From Actinomycetes bacterium (lineage in GTDB: Bacteria > Actinomycetota > Acidimicrobiia > Acidimicrobiales > RAAP-2): 14,279 nt of DNA. Shown piece by piece: positions 1 through 6,818 of the stretch. The notes beneath the pieces were generated by a model that was not told where the DNA came from, searched no databases, and saw only the letters and a program-made list of their open reading frames with translations. How positions within the stretch are numbered: position 1 is the first letter of the stretch; every line of letters begins with the position of its first letter. The position numbers and the translations under genes are program-made. The DNA is taken from positions 1-14,279 of the forward strand of contig JAJXTB010000026.1 in NCBI GenBank assembly GCA_021784205.1. The letters are read 5' to 3'.

Positions 1-854
1 GCGAGGCCCCCCATCGCAACCGAGAAACGTCGCTTACGAAAGAAGGCCAGCTCGACGAGCGGGTGCTCGGACCGCGACTCCCACCAAAGCAGCACGGCGA
101 CCACGAGAGCCGCCCCGAAAATCGCGGCGAGGATCGCCGGTGACGTCCAGCCCCTCGACGGTGCTTCAATGATCCCCCAGAGTAACGAGGACACCCCGAT
201 TAGGGACAGTACGGCACCGAGAACGTCGGGGGGCGCCGCCGCCGCGTTCTTTGAGTCAGGCACCGCCACCACTGCCGTCACGCCGGTGACGATCGCGATC
301 GGAACATTGATCAAGAACACCGATCCCCACCAGTAGTGCGCGAGGAGCCAACCGCCGATGAGCGGTCCCAGAGCGAGACCGAGTCCATTGGTCCCCGACC
401 ACAGGCCGATCGCGCGCGCCCGATCGTGCGGCTCGTCAAAGACGTTGGTGAGGATAGAGAGCGTCGAGGGCATGACCGCCGCTCCGCCGACACCCATGAA
501 CGCACGAGCGGCGATGAGTGAACCAGTGGTCGACGAGAATGCCGACAGGGCCGAACCGACGGCGAAGATCAACAACCCGATTAGAAACACCCGTTTGCGA
601 CCCCAGTGGTCCCCGAGCGAGCCAGCGATCAACAGCAGTCCCGCGAGCACGATGATGTAGGCGTCGACCACCCACTGCAGTTGCGTGGACGTGGCGTGAA
701 GGTCGCGCACGATGCTCGGTAGGGCCACGTTGAGAATCGTCCCGTCGAGGTTGATGATCAACACGCTCAGACTCAAAACGGCCAAGGTCACGCCTCGCGA
801 AGCAGAAGGAGCCCGACCCCTCCGCTGGCGCGACAACCACCCCGTGTGCGACAC
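1..854 (-). CDS. MFS drug exporter, DHA2 (EmrB/QacA) type, C-terminus cut by window edge
   Basis: Proton-coupled multidrug or metabolite exporter of the inner membrane, by family. The frame stays open to position 1, giving 284 complete codons. A basic N-tail (residues 1-20) is followed by a first TM segment ending in LDGTILNVALPSI (36-48), typical of 14-TM drug:H+ antiporters. Motif A, GDHWGRKR (81-88), lies in the TM2-TM3 loop, and antiporter motif C, GLGLALGPLIGG (157-168), lies in TM5. About eight of the usual fourteen TM segments are present; the rest lies off the left edge. I chose the GTG at 854 because a GGGGGAGG box lies 6 nt upstream; a GTG 21 codons further in is the alternative. 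It is divergent from the DMT gene, with 151 nt between them. No regulator gene is adjacent. The substrate cannot be predicted. Confidence 0.9.
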   Translation of the reverse strand, partial: MSHTGWLSRQRRGRAPSASRGVTLAVLSLSVLIINLDGTILNVALPSIVRDLHATSTQLQWVVDAYIIVLAGLLLIAGSLGDHWGRKRVFLIGLLIFAVGSALSAFSSTTGSLIAARAFMGVGGAAVMPSTLSILTNVFDEPHDRARAIGLWSGTNGLGLALGPLIGGWLLAHYWWGSVFLINVPIAIVTGVTAVVAVPDSKNAAAAPPDVLGAVLSLIGVSSLLWGIIEAPSRGWTSPAILAAIFGAALVVAVLLWWESRSEHPLVELAFFRKRRFSVAMGGL

Positions 855-860
855 GCGCAA

Positions 861-868
861 CCTCCCCC
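861..868 (-). promoter_or_regulatory. Ribosome binding site deciding the MFS start
   Basis: On the minus strand this reads GGGGGAGG and ends 6 nt before the GTG at 854. It is the best Shine-Dalgarno match near the first membrane segment and supports that GTG over alternative starts. Confidence 0.6.
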
Positions 869-908
869 GTCGCCCGGAGGCTAGCCACCTCGTCACGTCG
901 CACCCAGG

Positions 909-935
909 GACCAAAGTCACCAGTCGCGACCAAAG
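909..935. repeat. Direct repeat GACCAAAG (two copies, 19 nt period)
   Basis: GACCAAAG occurs at 909-916 and again at 928-935, inside the intergenic space between the divergent MFS and DMT genes. A spacing of about two helical turns and this position fit a regulator binding site for the MFS gene, but no function is shown. Confidence 0.3.
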
Positions 936-977
936 CGCCGTAAGTTGATGTCGTGATCCGTCCGCCGCGTCGCCCCC

Positions 978-992
978 CGACGACCGTCGTCG
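978..992. promoter_or_regulatory. 15-bp palindrome CGACGACCGTCGTCG before the DMT gene
   Basis: A perfect inverted repeat, CGACGAC/GTCGTCG, around a single central base ends 13 nt before the ATG at 1006. It overlaps the region where a ribosome binding site would lie, and no good Shine-Dalgarno sequence is seen there. It could be an operator or an mRNA hairpin limiting initiation; with only one central base an RNA hairpin would need to open inner pairs. Confidence 0.3.
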
Positions 993-1005
993 CAGCGGTG
1001 CGTTG

Positions 1006-1875
1006 ATGTCCAGTACGCTCGCGGTTGGTTTCGCACTCGCCACCGCACTAGCCAACGCGCTGGCGCTCGCAACGCAACACGCGGCGAGTGTGAGCGGCGA
1101 CCAATCGCACCGCGGCTGGGCACTCTTCGTCTATCTGGTTCATCACCCGCTCTGGCTTCTTGGTTGGATCGGCATGGGCGCGTCCCTCGTCTTCCAGGCC
1201 GTCGCCCTGCACTTCGGCCCGTTGTCGCTCGTCCAACCCCTGCTCGTGAGTGAACTCGTTCTCGCACTCGTGGTGCGACGCCTGTGGTTGCACCAGTCGC
1301 TGCGACGAGCGGCGTGGATTTCGGCGGGCGTGACCACCGTGGCCCTCGCCGCCTTCCTCGTCGCGGTCAATCCACGGGTCAGTGCACTGCAACCGACGCT
1401 CAGCGATTGGACGTGGCCGAGTGTCGTGGTGGCGTTGTTCGTGGTACTCGCCGTTGTGACCGCGCGTCGCGGCTCACCCGCGCGTCGCGCCGGCGCCTAC
1501 GCCGGCGCGACCGCGCTGCTGTGGGCACTCGAGGCCACGTTCATCAAAGCAGCCGCCGACGTGCTCGCGGCCGGCGGGATCTCGGCGGTCTTCACGTCCT
1601 GGCCCCTGTACGCCCTCGTTAGCTGCGGCATCGTCGGACTGCTGAGCGAACAAGCGGCGTTACACGTTGGACCGCTCAAGATCTCCCAACCGATCATCGT
1701 GATCGTTGATCCACTCGCATCGATCGTGCTCGGCGTGGTGCTCTATCACGAACGGCTGGTGACCTCGTCCGCCACGATCACGCTCGCCGCGGGCGCGTTC
1801 GTCATCGTCGCGGTCGGCGTCGTCTCGATGACCCGATCCGTTCCCGACACCGCCAACGCCCTGCACCGGCGCTGA
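1006..1875 (+). CDS. DMT-superfamily (EamA/NIPA-like) integral membrane protein
   Basis: Predicted 289-residue inner-membrane protein with about nine or ten hydrophobic segments and short loops, as in the drug/metabolite transporter superfamily. The two halves carry the same motif: FQAVALHFGPLSLVQPLLV near residues 63-81 and EQAALHVGPLKISQPIIV near 215-232, each followed by a TM segment. That internal duplication is the hallmark of EamA-type DMT proteins; the H-GPL-Q-P signature also recalls actinobacterial NIPA-like members. The ATG at 1006 directly follows an in-frame TTG (1003) that could also serve. No good Shine-Dalgarno sequence is visible. It is divergent from the MFS exporter and followed by a 293-nt gap. 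Substrate unknown; export of an amino acid, metabolite or cation are all possible. Confidence 0.85.
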   Translation: MSSTLAVGFALATALANALALATQHAASVSGDQSHRGWALFVYLVHHPLWLLGWIGMGASLVFQAVALHFGPLSLVQPLLVSELVLALVVRRLWLHQSLRRAAWISAGVTTVALAAFLVAVNPRVSALQPTLSDWTWPSVVVALFVVLAVVTARRGSPARRAGAYAGATALLWALEATFIKAAADVLAAGGISAVFTSWPLYALVSCGIVGLLSEQAALHVGPLKISQPIIVIVDPLASIVLGVVLYHERLVTSSATITLAAGAFVIVAVGVVSMTRSVPDTANALHRR

Positions 1876-2168
1876 ACGCAATTCCTCGACACGGCGGTCA
1901 CGGCGTTCGATTCACCACCAACAATGTAGAAAACATCGAGATTGTTAGCCCATTTCGTCGCGCGAAATAGTTGAGAATCTGTGCACACGCGCACGAGCCG
2001 TGTCGCGTATGGGGGTTCGGAACTTTTGGACCGACACCGTGTCGCTCGACGCACGTCTCGAGAACGCACCACCGAGTGCCCGATCGGTGTACGTCCCCGA
2101 ACATGGCATCATCGAAGCGACCATCGCACGACCGCCCGAGTCACGCCATCACTGAACGAGGTACATCG
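1876..2168. promoter_or_regulatory. Intergenic region with clustered CGACACGG boxes and inverted repeats
   Basis: This gap precedes the thioredoxin-like gene. CGACACGG occurs at 1887-1894 on the plus strand and on the minus strand at 1998-2005 and 2037-2044. The last belongs to a 13-bp palindrome, CGACACCGTGTCG, at 2032-2044. A relatively A/T-rich stretch at about 1920-1980 contains AACAAT-N15-ATTGTT and ATTTCG-N5-CGAAAT. I could not place a convincing -35/-10 pair. The region probably holds the promoter and operator of the redox pair downstream. Open frames through it have poor composition and lack ribosome binding sites. Confidence 0.4.
2158..2161 (+). promoter_or_regulatory. Ribosome binding site deciding the TlpA-like start
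   Basis: GAGG lies 7 nt before the GTG at 2169. An in-frame ATG at 2103 has no comparable box, so the GTG is preferred. Confidence 0.5.
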
Positions 2169-2834
2169 GTGTCAAAGAATCGCCCGTCGCACTACGCCAA
2201 GGGTGGGCCGGCCACACGGCCCACCACGACGTCCGCGAAGTCACGAACGTCGACCGCGCGCAAGCCTCGCCGGACCCAGCGCCAACGACGCCAGCGTCGG
2301 ACGACTATCTACAGTGTCGCCGCCGCCCTGGCCCTCGTGGCGACCATCACGCTCGCGTTCGTCGGACACTCCTCGTCCAACGGCTATAGGACCACCTCGA
2401 ACAACTGGTCACTGCCAACCTTGGGTGGAGGCCCGAAGGTCACCCTCGCGTCGCTGAAGGGCCACCCAACCGTCGTCAACTTCTTCGCGTCGTGGTGTCA
2501 GGTGTGCGCCTCGGAACTACCCGTGTTCGCCCACGATGCGGTCGCGTTGCGCGGGAAGGTGAACGTGGTCGAAGTGAACGCCCTGGAGACCGGTAACGGC
2601 CAATCGTTCGCAAACCAGTACAACCTCTTCGAGGACACCACGGCCGTGCTCAGCGACGTCGGTGGTTCCCAGGGCGACGGGCTCTACCAAAGCCTCGGCG
2701 GCAGCACGTCGCTACCCATGACCGCGTTCTACAACGCGAACGGCCAGCTGATCACAACCCACATCGGAGGCTACGACGCCAGCTCGCTGGCCGCGCAGTT
2801 AAAGACGCTCTACGGCGTGTCGGCCCCCCTGTAA
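2169..2834 (+). CDS. Membrane-anchored TlpA/ResA-like thiol-disulfide oxidoreductase
   Basis: Predicted 221-residue extracytoplasmic thioredoxin-fold protein that would reduce or exchange disulfides, for example in apocytochrome c or other exported proteins. Residues 1-46 form a very basic, Ser/Thr/Arg/Lys-rich cytoplasmic tail. Residues 47-66 are a single TM anchor (type II topology). The soluble domain follows: the LPTLGG/VTLASLKGHPTVVNFFASW stretch (82-109), the active site WCQVC (Cys110 and Cys113), and a cis-proline at SLP (Pro183). The overall pattern is AhpC-TSA/redoxin. The CXXC dipeptide is Gln-Val instead of the usual Pro-containing pair. It overlaps no neighbour; ccdA starts 3 nt after its stop, so the two are almost certainly co-transcribed and CcdA is the likely electron donor. 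An ATG at 2103 would add 22 residues. Confidence 0.87.
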   Translation: MSKNRPSHYAKGGPATRPTTTSAKSRTSTARKPRRTQRQRRQRRTTIYSVAAALALVATITLAFVGHSSSNGYRTTSNNWSLPTLGGGPKVTLASLKGHPTVVNFFASWCQVCASELPVFAHDAVALRGKVNVVEVNALETGNGQSFANQYNLFEDTTAVLSDVGGSQGDGLYQSLGGSTSLPMTAFYNANGQLITTHIGGYDASSLAAQLKTLYGVSAPL

Positions 2835-2837
2835 TCA

Positions 2838-3578
2838 ATGAGCGTCACCGGGGTCAGTCTCGTCGCGGCCTTCGCCGGCGGCGTCGCCTCCTTCGCCTCG
2901 CCCTGCGTGCTGCCACTCGTACCGGCCTACCTCGCGATCGTCGGCGGGCTCGACGTGGCGCTGCCCGCCGACGCAACCGGCTCCACCGTGGTCGCCACAC
3001 GCCGACGCCTCGGAAGACTCACGCGCGACACCGTGCTCTTCATCGTCGGATTCGGCACCGTCTTTGTCGTCCTCGGTCTCTCGGCGAGCGCGATCGGCCG
3101 GGCCGTCATCCATCAACAGGGGCTCTTGACGAGACTCGCCGGAGTCCTCATTGAGGCCATGGCACTCTTCCTCGCTGGCACGGTCGTGCTGCGCACACCC
3201 TCGTTGTACCGAGAGTGGCGTCCCCACCCCAAGCTCGCGCGCCTGGGTCCCTTCGCCGCTCCCGTGGCCGGGGCGGCATTCGCCTTCGGGTGGACCCCGT
3301 GCGTCGGTCCGATCCTCGCCTCCGTGCTGGCCCTCTCCGCCCAGCAGGGGCACACCGGATCCGCCGCGATCTTGCTGTCGGTCTACTCGCTCGGCTTGGG
3401 TGCGCCCTTTCTCGCCGTGGCCGTCTTCTTCGATCGCTTGCAGCGACCAATGACCTGGTTAAAACGTCACGGGAGTGCCGTCACGATCGTCAGTGCAGTG
3501 GTGCTCGGGATTCTCGGAATCCTGCTCGTCCTCGACCGATTGGCCTGGGTCACCACGCTCGCTCAGCACCTCGGCTGA
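2838..3578 (+). CDS. ccdA: Cytochrome c biogenesis / thiol transport protein CcdA (DsbD transmembrane-domain family)
   Basis: 246-residue polytopic membrane protein that, by family, carries reducing equivalents from cytoplasmic thioredoxin to extracytoplasmic thiol oxidoreductases. Both diagnostic redox cysteines are present in their usual contexts: SPCVLPLVPAY (Cys23) in TM1 and GWTPCVGP (Cys155) in TM4. About six TM segments are visible, with the expected internal pseudo-symmetry. Length matches the minimal CcdA form without DsbD's soluble domains. The ATG follows the thioredoxin-like gene's stop after 3 nt, and no separate ribosome binding site is seen, so translation is probably coupled. 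The partner protein is the upstream TlpA/ResA-like protein. No ResB, CcsA or cytochrome c gene lies in the window, so the final client is unknown. Confidence 0.93.
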   Translation: MSVTGVSLVAAFAGGVASFASPCVLPLVPAYLAIVGGLDVALPADATGSTVVATRRRLGRLTRDTVLFIVGFGTVFVVLGLSASAIGRAVIHQQGLLTRLAGVLIEAMALFLAGTVVLRTPSLYREWRPHPKLARLGPFAAPVAGAAFAFGWTPCVGPILASVLALSAQQGHTGSAAILLSVYSLGLGAPFLAVAVFFDRLQRPMTWLKRHGSAVTIVSAVVLGILGILLVLDRLAWVTTLAQHLG

Positions 3579-3622
3579 GTTCGGCCGCGTCGCGGTGCCT
3601 TGAACCCGCGGGGTCATGGCGG

Positions 3623-4408
3623 TCAGCGCGCTTCGGTTCGCCACCTCGGTTGTCGCTTCTCGATAAAGGCCGCGATACTCTCCTGCGCGTCAGCGATGAG
3701 TGCGCCGTTCGCCATCACCTCCGTCGCGAGCGCGTACGCCCCAGTTTGGTCGAGCTCCATCTGCGCGTAGAAGGCCCGCTTGCCAATCGCCTTGGACTCG
3801 ATACTGCCCCGCGTGACGCGACGCACGAGTGCGTCGACGGCCCGATCCAACTCGCTGAGTGGGACGACGTCGTTCACGAGTCCCCACTCGGCGGCGGTGC
3901 GAGCGTCGATCGCGTCGCCGCTCATTCCCATCTCCAGAGCCCGTCGACGTCCGATCAAACGCCCAACGGCGACGAGCGGCGTCGTACAGAACAGTCCGCC
4001 CTTGCCTCCAGGGGTCGCGAACGCCGCCTCCTCGGCCGCGACCGCGAGATCGGCCGAAGCGACCAACTGACAACCCGCCCCCGTGGCCAACGCGTGCACG
4101 CGCGCGATTACGGGCTGGGGCATACTCTGCATCGACGTCATCATCGTCGTGCACGTCGCAAAGAGCGACCGCACGTCTTCGAGTGGCGCGTTCGCCATTT
4201 CCGCGAAATCGTGACCCGCGCTGAAGAGCCGGCCCTTGGCCGCGAGAATGACGCCGGTCGCGTCGCTGTCACCGACGTCGCGAAAGGCAGCGGTGAGTTC
4301 GAGCATCATCTGGCGAGACAGCACGTTCAGCCGGTCGGGATGATTGAGCCAAATAGTTGCCACCGGCCCATCGCGTTGCACCAGTACGTACCGATACTCA
4401 CCGGACAT
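3623..4408 (-). CDS. Enoyl-CoA hydratase/isomerase-fold protein, ECHDC3-like, lacking both catalytic glutamates
   Basis: 261-residue crotonase-superfamily protein, probably cytoplasmic. The N-terminal WLNHPDRLNVLS (20-31) and the oxyanion-hole segment LFSAGHDF (61-68) are intact, so CoA thioester binding is likely. The second oxyanion region, ATGAGCQLVAS (108-118), has Gln114 where hydratases have the first catalytic Glu (GCEL). Twenty residues on, ATPGG has Gly134 where hydratases have the second (PE). The FATPGG..GLFCTTP pattern (130-143) resembles the animal and bacterial ECHDC3 group, which has the same substitutions. A classical hydration reaction is therefore doubtful; thioester hydrolysis, isomerisation or a regulatory role are possible. 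Start ATG has AAGG about 9 nt upstream. It is convergent with ccdA and monocistronic as far as seen. Confidence 0.9.
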   Translation of the reverse strand: MSGEYRYVLVQRDGPVATIWLNHPDRLNVLSRQMMLELTAAFRDVGDSDATGVILAAKGRLFSAGHDFAEMANAPLEDVRSLFATCTTMMTSMQSMPQPVIARVHALATGAGCQLVASADLAVAAEEAAFATPGGKGGLFCTTPLVAVGRLIGRRRALEMGMSGDAIDARTAAEWGLVNDVVPLSELDRAVDALVRRVTRGSIESKAIGKRAFYAQMELDQTGAYALATEVMANGALIADAQESIAAFIEKRQPRWRTEAR

Positions 4409-4738
4409 CTCTCACCGCCTTCTCCGTCTTCAGATTAACGGCGCCCTAGTAACCGACCGTCGCGGGTTCTCCACGACCATCTGACTGGCGAAGTGCGGAC
4501 GCTTCACGCAGGGGTGCACATCACGACGGCCACCTCCACGGATGACTCGAGCGAGCGACAACGCGTCATCGACCTGCTTGACCGAGTCTCCGATAGACCC
4601 GGTACCGAACGACGCGACGGACCACTCGCACGATGCGTGAACCAGACCGTCCTTCTTCGGCGTCGGGCGATTCGCGAGGGTCTTGATCGACGTCAAGGCG
4701 ACCGCGCCGAGCCCACCCGCACTTCTTCCTTAGGGTGA

Positions 4739-4770
4739 CGGGGTTTGAGGCACGCAGTGCGAACACCCCG
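4739..4770. other. Two-tier stem-loop
   Basis: Outer stem CGGGGT (4739-4744) pairs with ACCCCG (4765-4770). Inner stem GCAC (4750-4753) pairs with GTGC (4757-4760) around the triloop GCA. There is no T tract. It lies about 90 nt past the ABC ATPase stop and upstream of the crotonase-like gene. It could be a second termination or mRNA-end-protecting structure, or a leader hairpin. Confidence 0.35.
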
Positions 4771-4827
4771 CAGCACGCTCGGTCACCGTCGTCACCCAGC
4801 GTCTCGTTGGCCAGTCACGTCGGGCCC

Positions 4828-4844
4828 CGCGCCCAACGGGCGCG
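4828..4844 (-). terminator. Hairpin terminator-like structure after the ABC operon
   Basis: A perfect 7-bp all-G/C stem, CGCGCCC/GGGCGCG, with a 3-nt loop begins 12 nt beyond the ATPase stop codon at 4857-4859. There is no T run after it, so it is not a classical intrinsic terminator. High-G+C actinobacteria often show T-less hairpins just past operons. Role inferred from position and stability. Confidence 0.45.
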
Positions 4845-4856
4845 CAGACACTTTCG

Positions 4857-5615
4857 CTACGGAGCCTCACCGAGGAGTTCGACGGCACGGTGACGCAACT
4901 GGCGGTAGGTGGCGTTGTCCAAGAGGTCGGCGCTGCTCGGGTGCACGTCGCGCGCGTCGAGCTCGCCGAGGATCCGGCCGGGATTCGATCCGAGCACGAC
5001 TACGCGTTCGGCTAACACGATCGCCTCCTCAACGTCGTGGGTGATGAACAACACGGTCGTTCGAATGTCTGACCAGAGTTCGCGTAGGAACACCTGCATC
5101 GCGTGTCGCAGGTGCGCGTCAAGCGCCGCGAACGGCTCGTCCATCAGCAACATCTTTGGTCGCATGACGAGCGAGCGCGCCAGGGCGACCCGTTGTTGCA
5201 TTCCCCCCGATAGTTCATAGGGCGCGTGCCCGGCGAACTCGCTTAACCCGACGGTGGACAGGATCTCGTCGACCGGCTCCCAATCAATCCGGCGTCGGCG
5301 CAACTGCAAACCGAAGGCTACGTTGTGACGCACGTCGAGCCACGGGAACAGCCCGGGCTGCTGGAAGACCACGACGCGGTCGCTCGCCGGTCCCGTGACG
5401 TCGTTCCCGTCAAAGATGACCCGACCCGCGTCGGGTCGCGCGAAACCCGCGATCATGCGAAGCAGGGTCGTCTTGCCGCAGCCCGACGGGCCGAGCACCG
5501 CAACGAATTCGCCGTCGGCGATGTCGAGCGAGAACCCGTCGAAGACCTGGTGCGTCGAACGTCTCGCGTCGTCGCCGTCGAAGGTCTTCGACACTTGATC
5601 AACGCGCAGGATCAA
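4857..5615 (-). CDS. ABC transporter ATP-binding protein, TauB/SsuB/NrtD-like
   Basis: 252-residue cytoplasmic ATPase that powers the permease encoded two genes upstream. All nucleotide-binding motifs are present in order: Walker [10 protein letters not shown] (42-50), Q-loop [11 protein letters not shown] (83-93), signature LSGGMQQR (135-142), Walker [12 protein letters not shown] (156-166) and switch histidine in [10 protein letters not shown] (190-199). The [10 protein letters not shown]-loop and [10 protein letters not shown] are typical of the nitrate/sulfonate/taurine importer family. The start is a TTG 10 nt after the binding-protein stop. No good Shine-Dalgarno sequence is visible, so coupling is likely. 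It is the last gene of a permease, binding protein, ATPase operon and is followed by a strong hairpin. Substrate is not decided by this subunit. Confidence 0.93.
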   Translation of the reverse strand: MILRVDQVSKTFDGDDARRSTHQVFDGFSLDIADGEFVAVLGPSGCGKTTLLRMIAGFARPDAGRVIFDGNDVTGPASDRVVVFQQPGLFPWLDVRHNVAFGLQLRRRRIDWEPVDEILSTVGLSEFAGHAPYELSGGMQQRVALARSLVMRPKMLLMDEPFAALDAHLRHAMQVFLRELWSDIRTTVLFITHDVEEAIVLAERVVVLGSNPGRILGELDARDVHPSSADLLDNATYRQLRHRAVELLGEAP

Positions 5616-5625
5616 CCGAGCACGC

Positions 5626-6669
5626 TTACTTCGCGTAATTCGGGTTCACGAACGGCCCCGCCGACTTTGGTGGCCTGGTCGTAATCGTTCCTGCGCGATA
5701 CAGGGCCCGCCAGTTGTTGAGGAGCGATTGAGCCGTGCCGGACGTGGCACTCGTCGCCGACGAGGTTCCTAGGACCGCGGCGGTCGCCTGATCGGATACC
5801 GAATAAATCTGGTAACCAGCGATCTCGACTTTGGCGGTGGCAACCGAGATACCCGCGGCCTTGGCCATGACCCCCAGTGCGGCGGTCCGATGGTTCTGCA
5901 GGTAGCTCACGCCGTCGCCCAACGCCTTCACGAAGGCCCTGGCGACCGCCGGGTGCTTGGACGCGAATGACTTGTTCGCCACGCAGATGTTGAACGACGT
6001 CGCGGTGACCGGGAGTTTCGAGTCGTCCATGAGTACCCGGCCACCGTGGGTGACGAGGAAGTCATAGACCGGGTCCCAGACCACCGCGGCCTCAATTCGA
6101 CCGGTCGCCCAGGCACTCTGGAGTTCAGGTGGTGTCAGGTTCACCAGTCTCACTGACGAGAGGTTCAGCCCCGCCTTACGGGCGTAGGTGGCGAGTTCGA
6201 ACGACGACTGCGAACCGATCACCAGCCCGACACTCTTGCCCGCCAGACCCGCCACCGACTTGATACCGCTCGAAGTCTTGACGACGAGCCCCGCGTCCTT
6301 CGTGTATCGCTCCTGGTTGAACACCACCTGCAGCGGCACGCCCTGGGCGATCGCGGCGATGACCGGGGGCATGCCCAGGCCGCACATGAAGGGAAGTTGA
6401 CCCGAGGCGAGCGACGTCAGCGCCGCCGGACCCGACGTGAACAACTTCAGTCGCACGTCACGTCCCATCTCACGTTGGAAGTACTTGTTGGCAACCGAGA
6501 TGATGGACGGATCGGCGCCGTTGTTCTCGTAACCAATCGCGATCGAACCGGCGTTCACCGACGCCGCACTGGGCGTTGCGCGAACTGCTTCGACCGCCAT
6601 CGGGGTGGCGATTCCGGCCACCATCGCCACCGTCGACACCACTCTGGTCATTCGGCGAATCACGTGCAT
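5626..6669 (-). CDS. ABC transporter substrate-binding protein, TauA/SsuA/NMT1-like
   Basis: Predicted exported solute receptor of 347 residues. A basic start (residues 1-9) and hydrophobic core (10-25) look like a Sec signal peptide, with cleavage probably around residues 26-37. No lipobox cysteine is seen, which is unusual for a binding protein of a Gram-positive cell. The mature part starts IAIGYENNGADPSIISVA (43-60). It contains segments close to TauA: LASGQLPF, VNLTPPELQSAW and TGRIEAAVVWDP, then the FASKHPAVARAFVKAL helix. The taurine or alkanesulfonate family is the best guess; nitrate or thiamine-precursor receptors share the fold. The annotated ATG has a GGGGGAG only 2 nt away; the GTG at codon 3 is 8 nt from that box and may be the true start. 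149 nt separate it from the upstream permease gene. Confidence 0.9.
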   Translation of the reverse strand: MHVIRRMTRVVSTVAMVAGIATPMAVEAVRATPSAASVNAGSIAIGYENNGADPSIISVANKYFQREMGRDVRLKLFTSGPAALTSLASGQLPFMCGLGMPPVIAAIAQGVPLQVVFNQERYTKDAGLVVKTSSGIKSVAGLAGKSVGLVIGSQSSFELATYARKAGLNLSSVRLVNLTPPELQSAWATGRIEAAVVWDPVYDFLVTHGGRVLMDDSKLPVTATSFNICVANKSFASKHPAVARAFVKALGDGVSYLQNHRTAALGVMAKAAGISVATAKVEIAGYQIYSVSDQATAAVLGTSSATSATSGTAQSLLNNWRALYRAGTITTRPPKSAGPFVNPNYAK

Positions 6670-6767
6670 CGCTCCCCCTCACCAACGAGCGCATCATGCT
6701 CTCGAAGCTATTTTCTCTTTCAACCAAGACTCTGTCGCATTTTTGCAGGTGCCGATGGTCAAGACAC

Positions 6768-6787
6768 GAACTCACAGAGAACTCACA
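6768..6787. repeat. Direct repeat GAACTCACA, 11-nt period
   Basis: GAACTCACA occurs at 6768-6776 and 6779-6787, about one helical turn apart, in the 149-nt gap between the permease stop and the binding-protein start. The gap is rather A/T-rich at 6705-6740. The position suits an operator or activator site for a second promoter driving the binding protein and ATPase. Confidence 0.35.
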
Positions 6788-6818
6788 TGAACAACCACGA
6801 GATGATCGCGACCGTTCA

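Larger units (their letters stand above)
4409..4856. other. 448-nt stretch without a convincing gene
   Basis: Between the crotonase-like gene and the ABC ATPase gene no frame shows a recognisable domain. The longest minus-strand frame (4430-4696, 88 codons, TTG start, no ribosome binding site) and a plus-strand frame (4493-4738, 81 codons, ATG) overlap on opposite strands. I recognise neither. Either could be a small hypothetical gene or a decayed remnant; the minus frame has moderately G/C-rich third positions. The right third holds two hairpins, described separately. The promoter of the crotonase-like gene should lie here on the minus strand, but no clear -35/-10 pair was found. Confidence 0.5.

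Noticed and set aside
436..933. 165-codon minus-strand frame over the MFS region
   Set aside because: The neighbouring frame encodes clear MFS motifs A and C and is continuous to the window edge; this one is Arg/His-rich without motifs.
1971..2168. N-terminal extension of the TlpA-like protein
   Set aside because: It would cross the palindrome and motif cluster, has unlikely composition and no ribosome binding site. The GTG at 2169 has GAGG at good spacing.
3591..3610. CGCGG-N10-CCGCG hairpin and a GGTTCAAG sequence on the minus strand suggesting a tRNA T-arm or bidirectional terminator
   Set aside because: No acceptor, D or anticodon arms can be built. As a terminator the stem is only 5 bp with a 10-nt loop and no T tract, so it is too weak to call.
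3215..4438. 407-codon plus-strand open frame
   Set aside because: It overlaps the end of ccdA in another frame and runs antisense through the crotonase-like gene. The translation is Arg-rich, low in recognisable motifs, and looks like a G/C-driven shadow.
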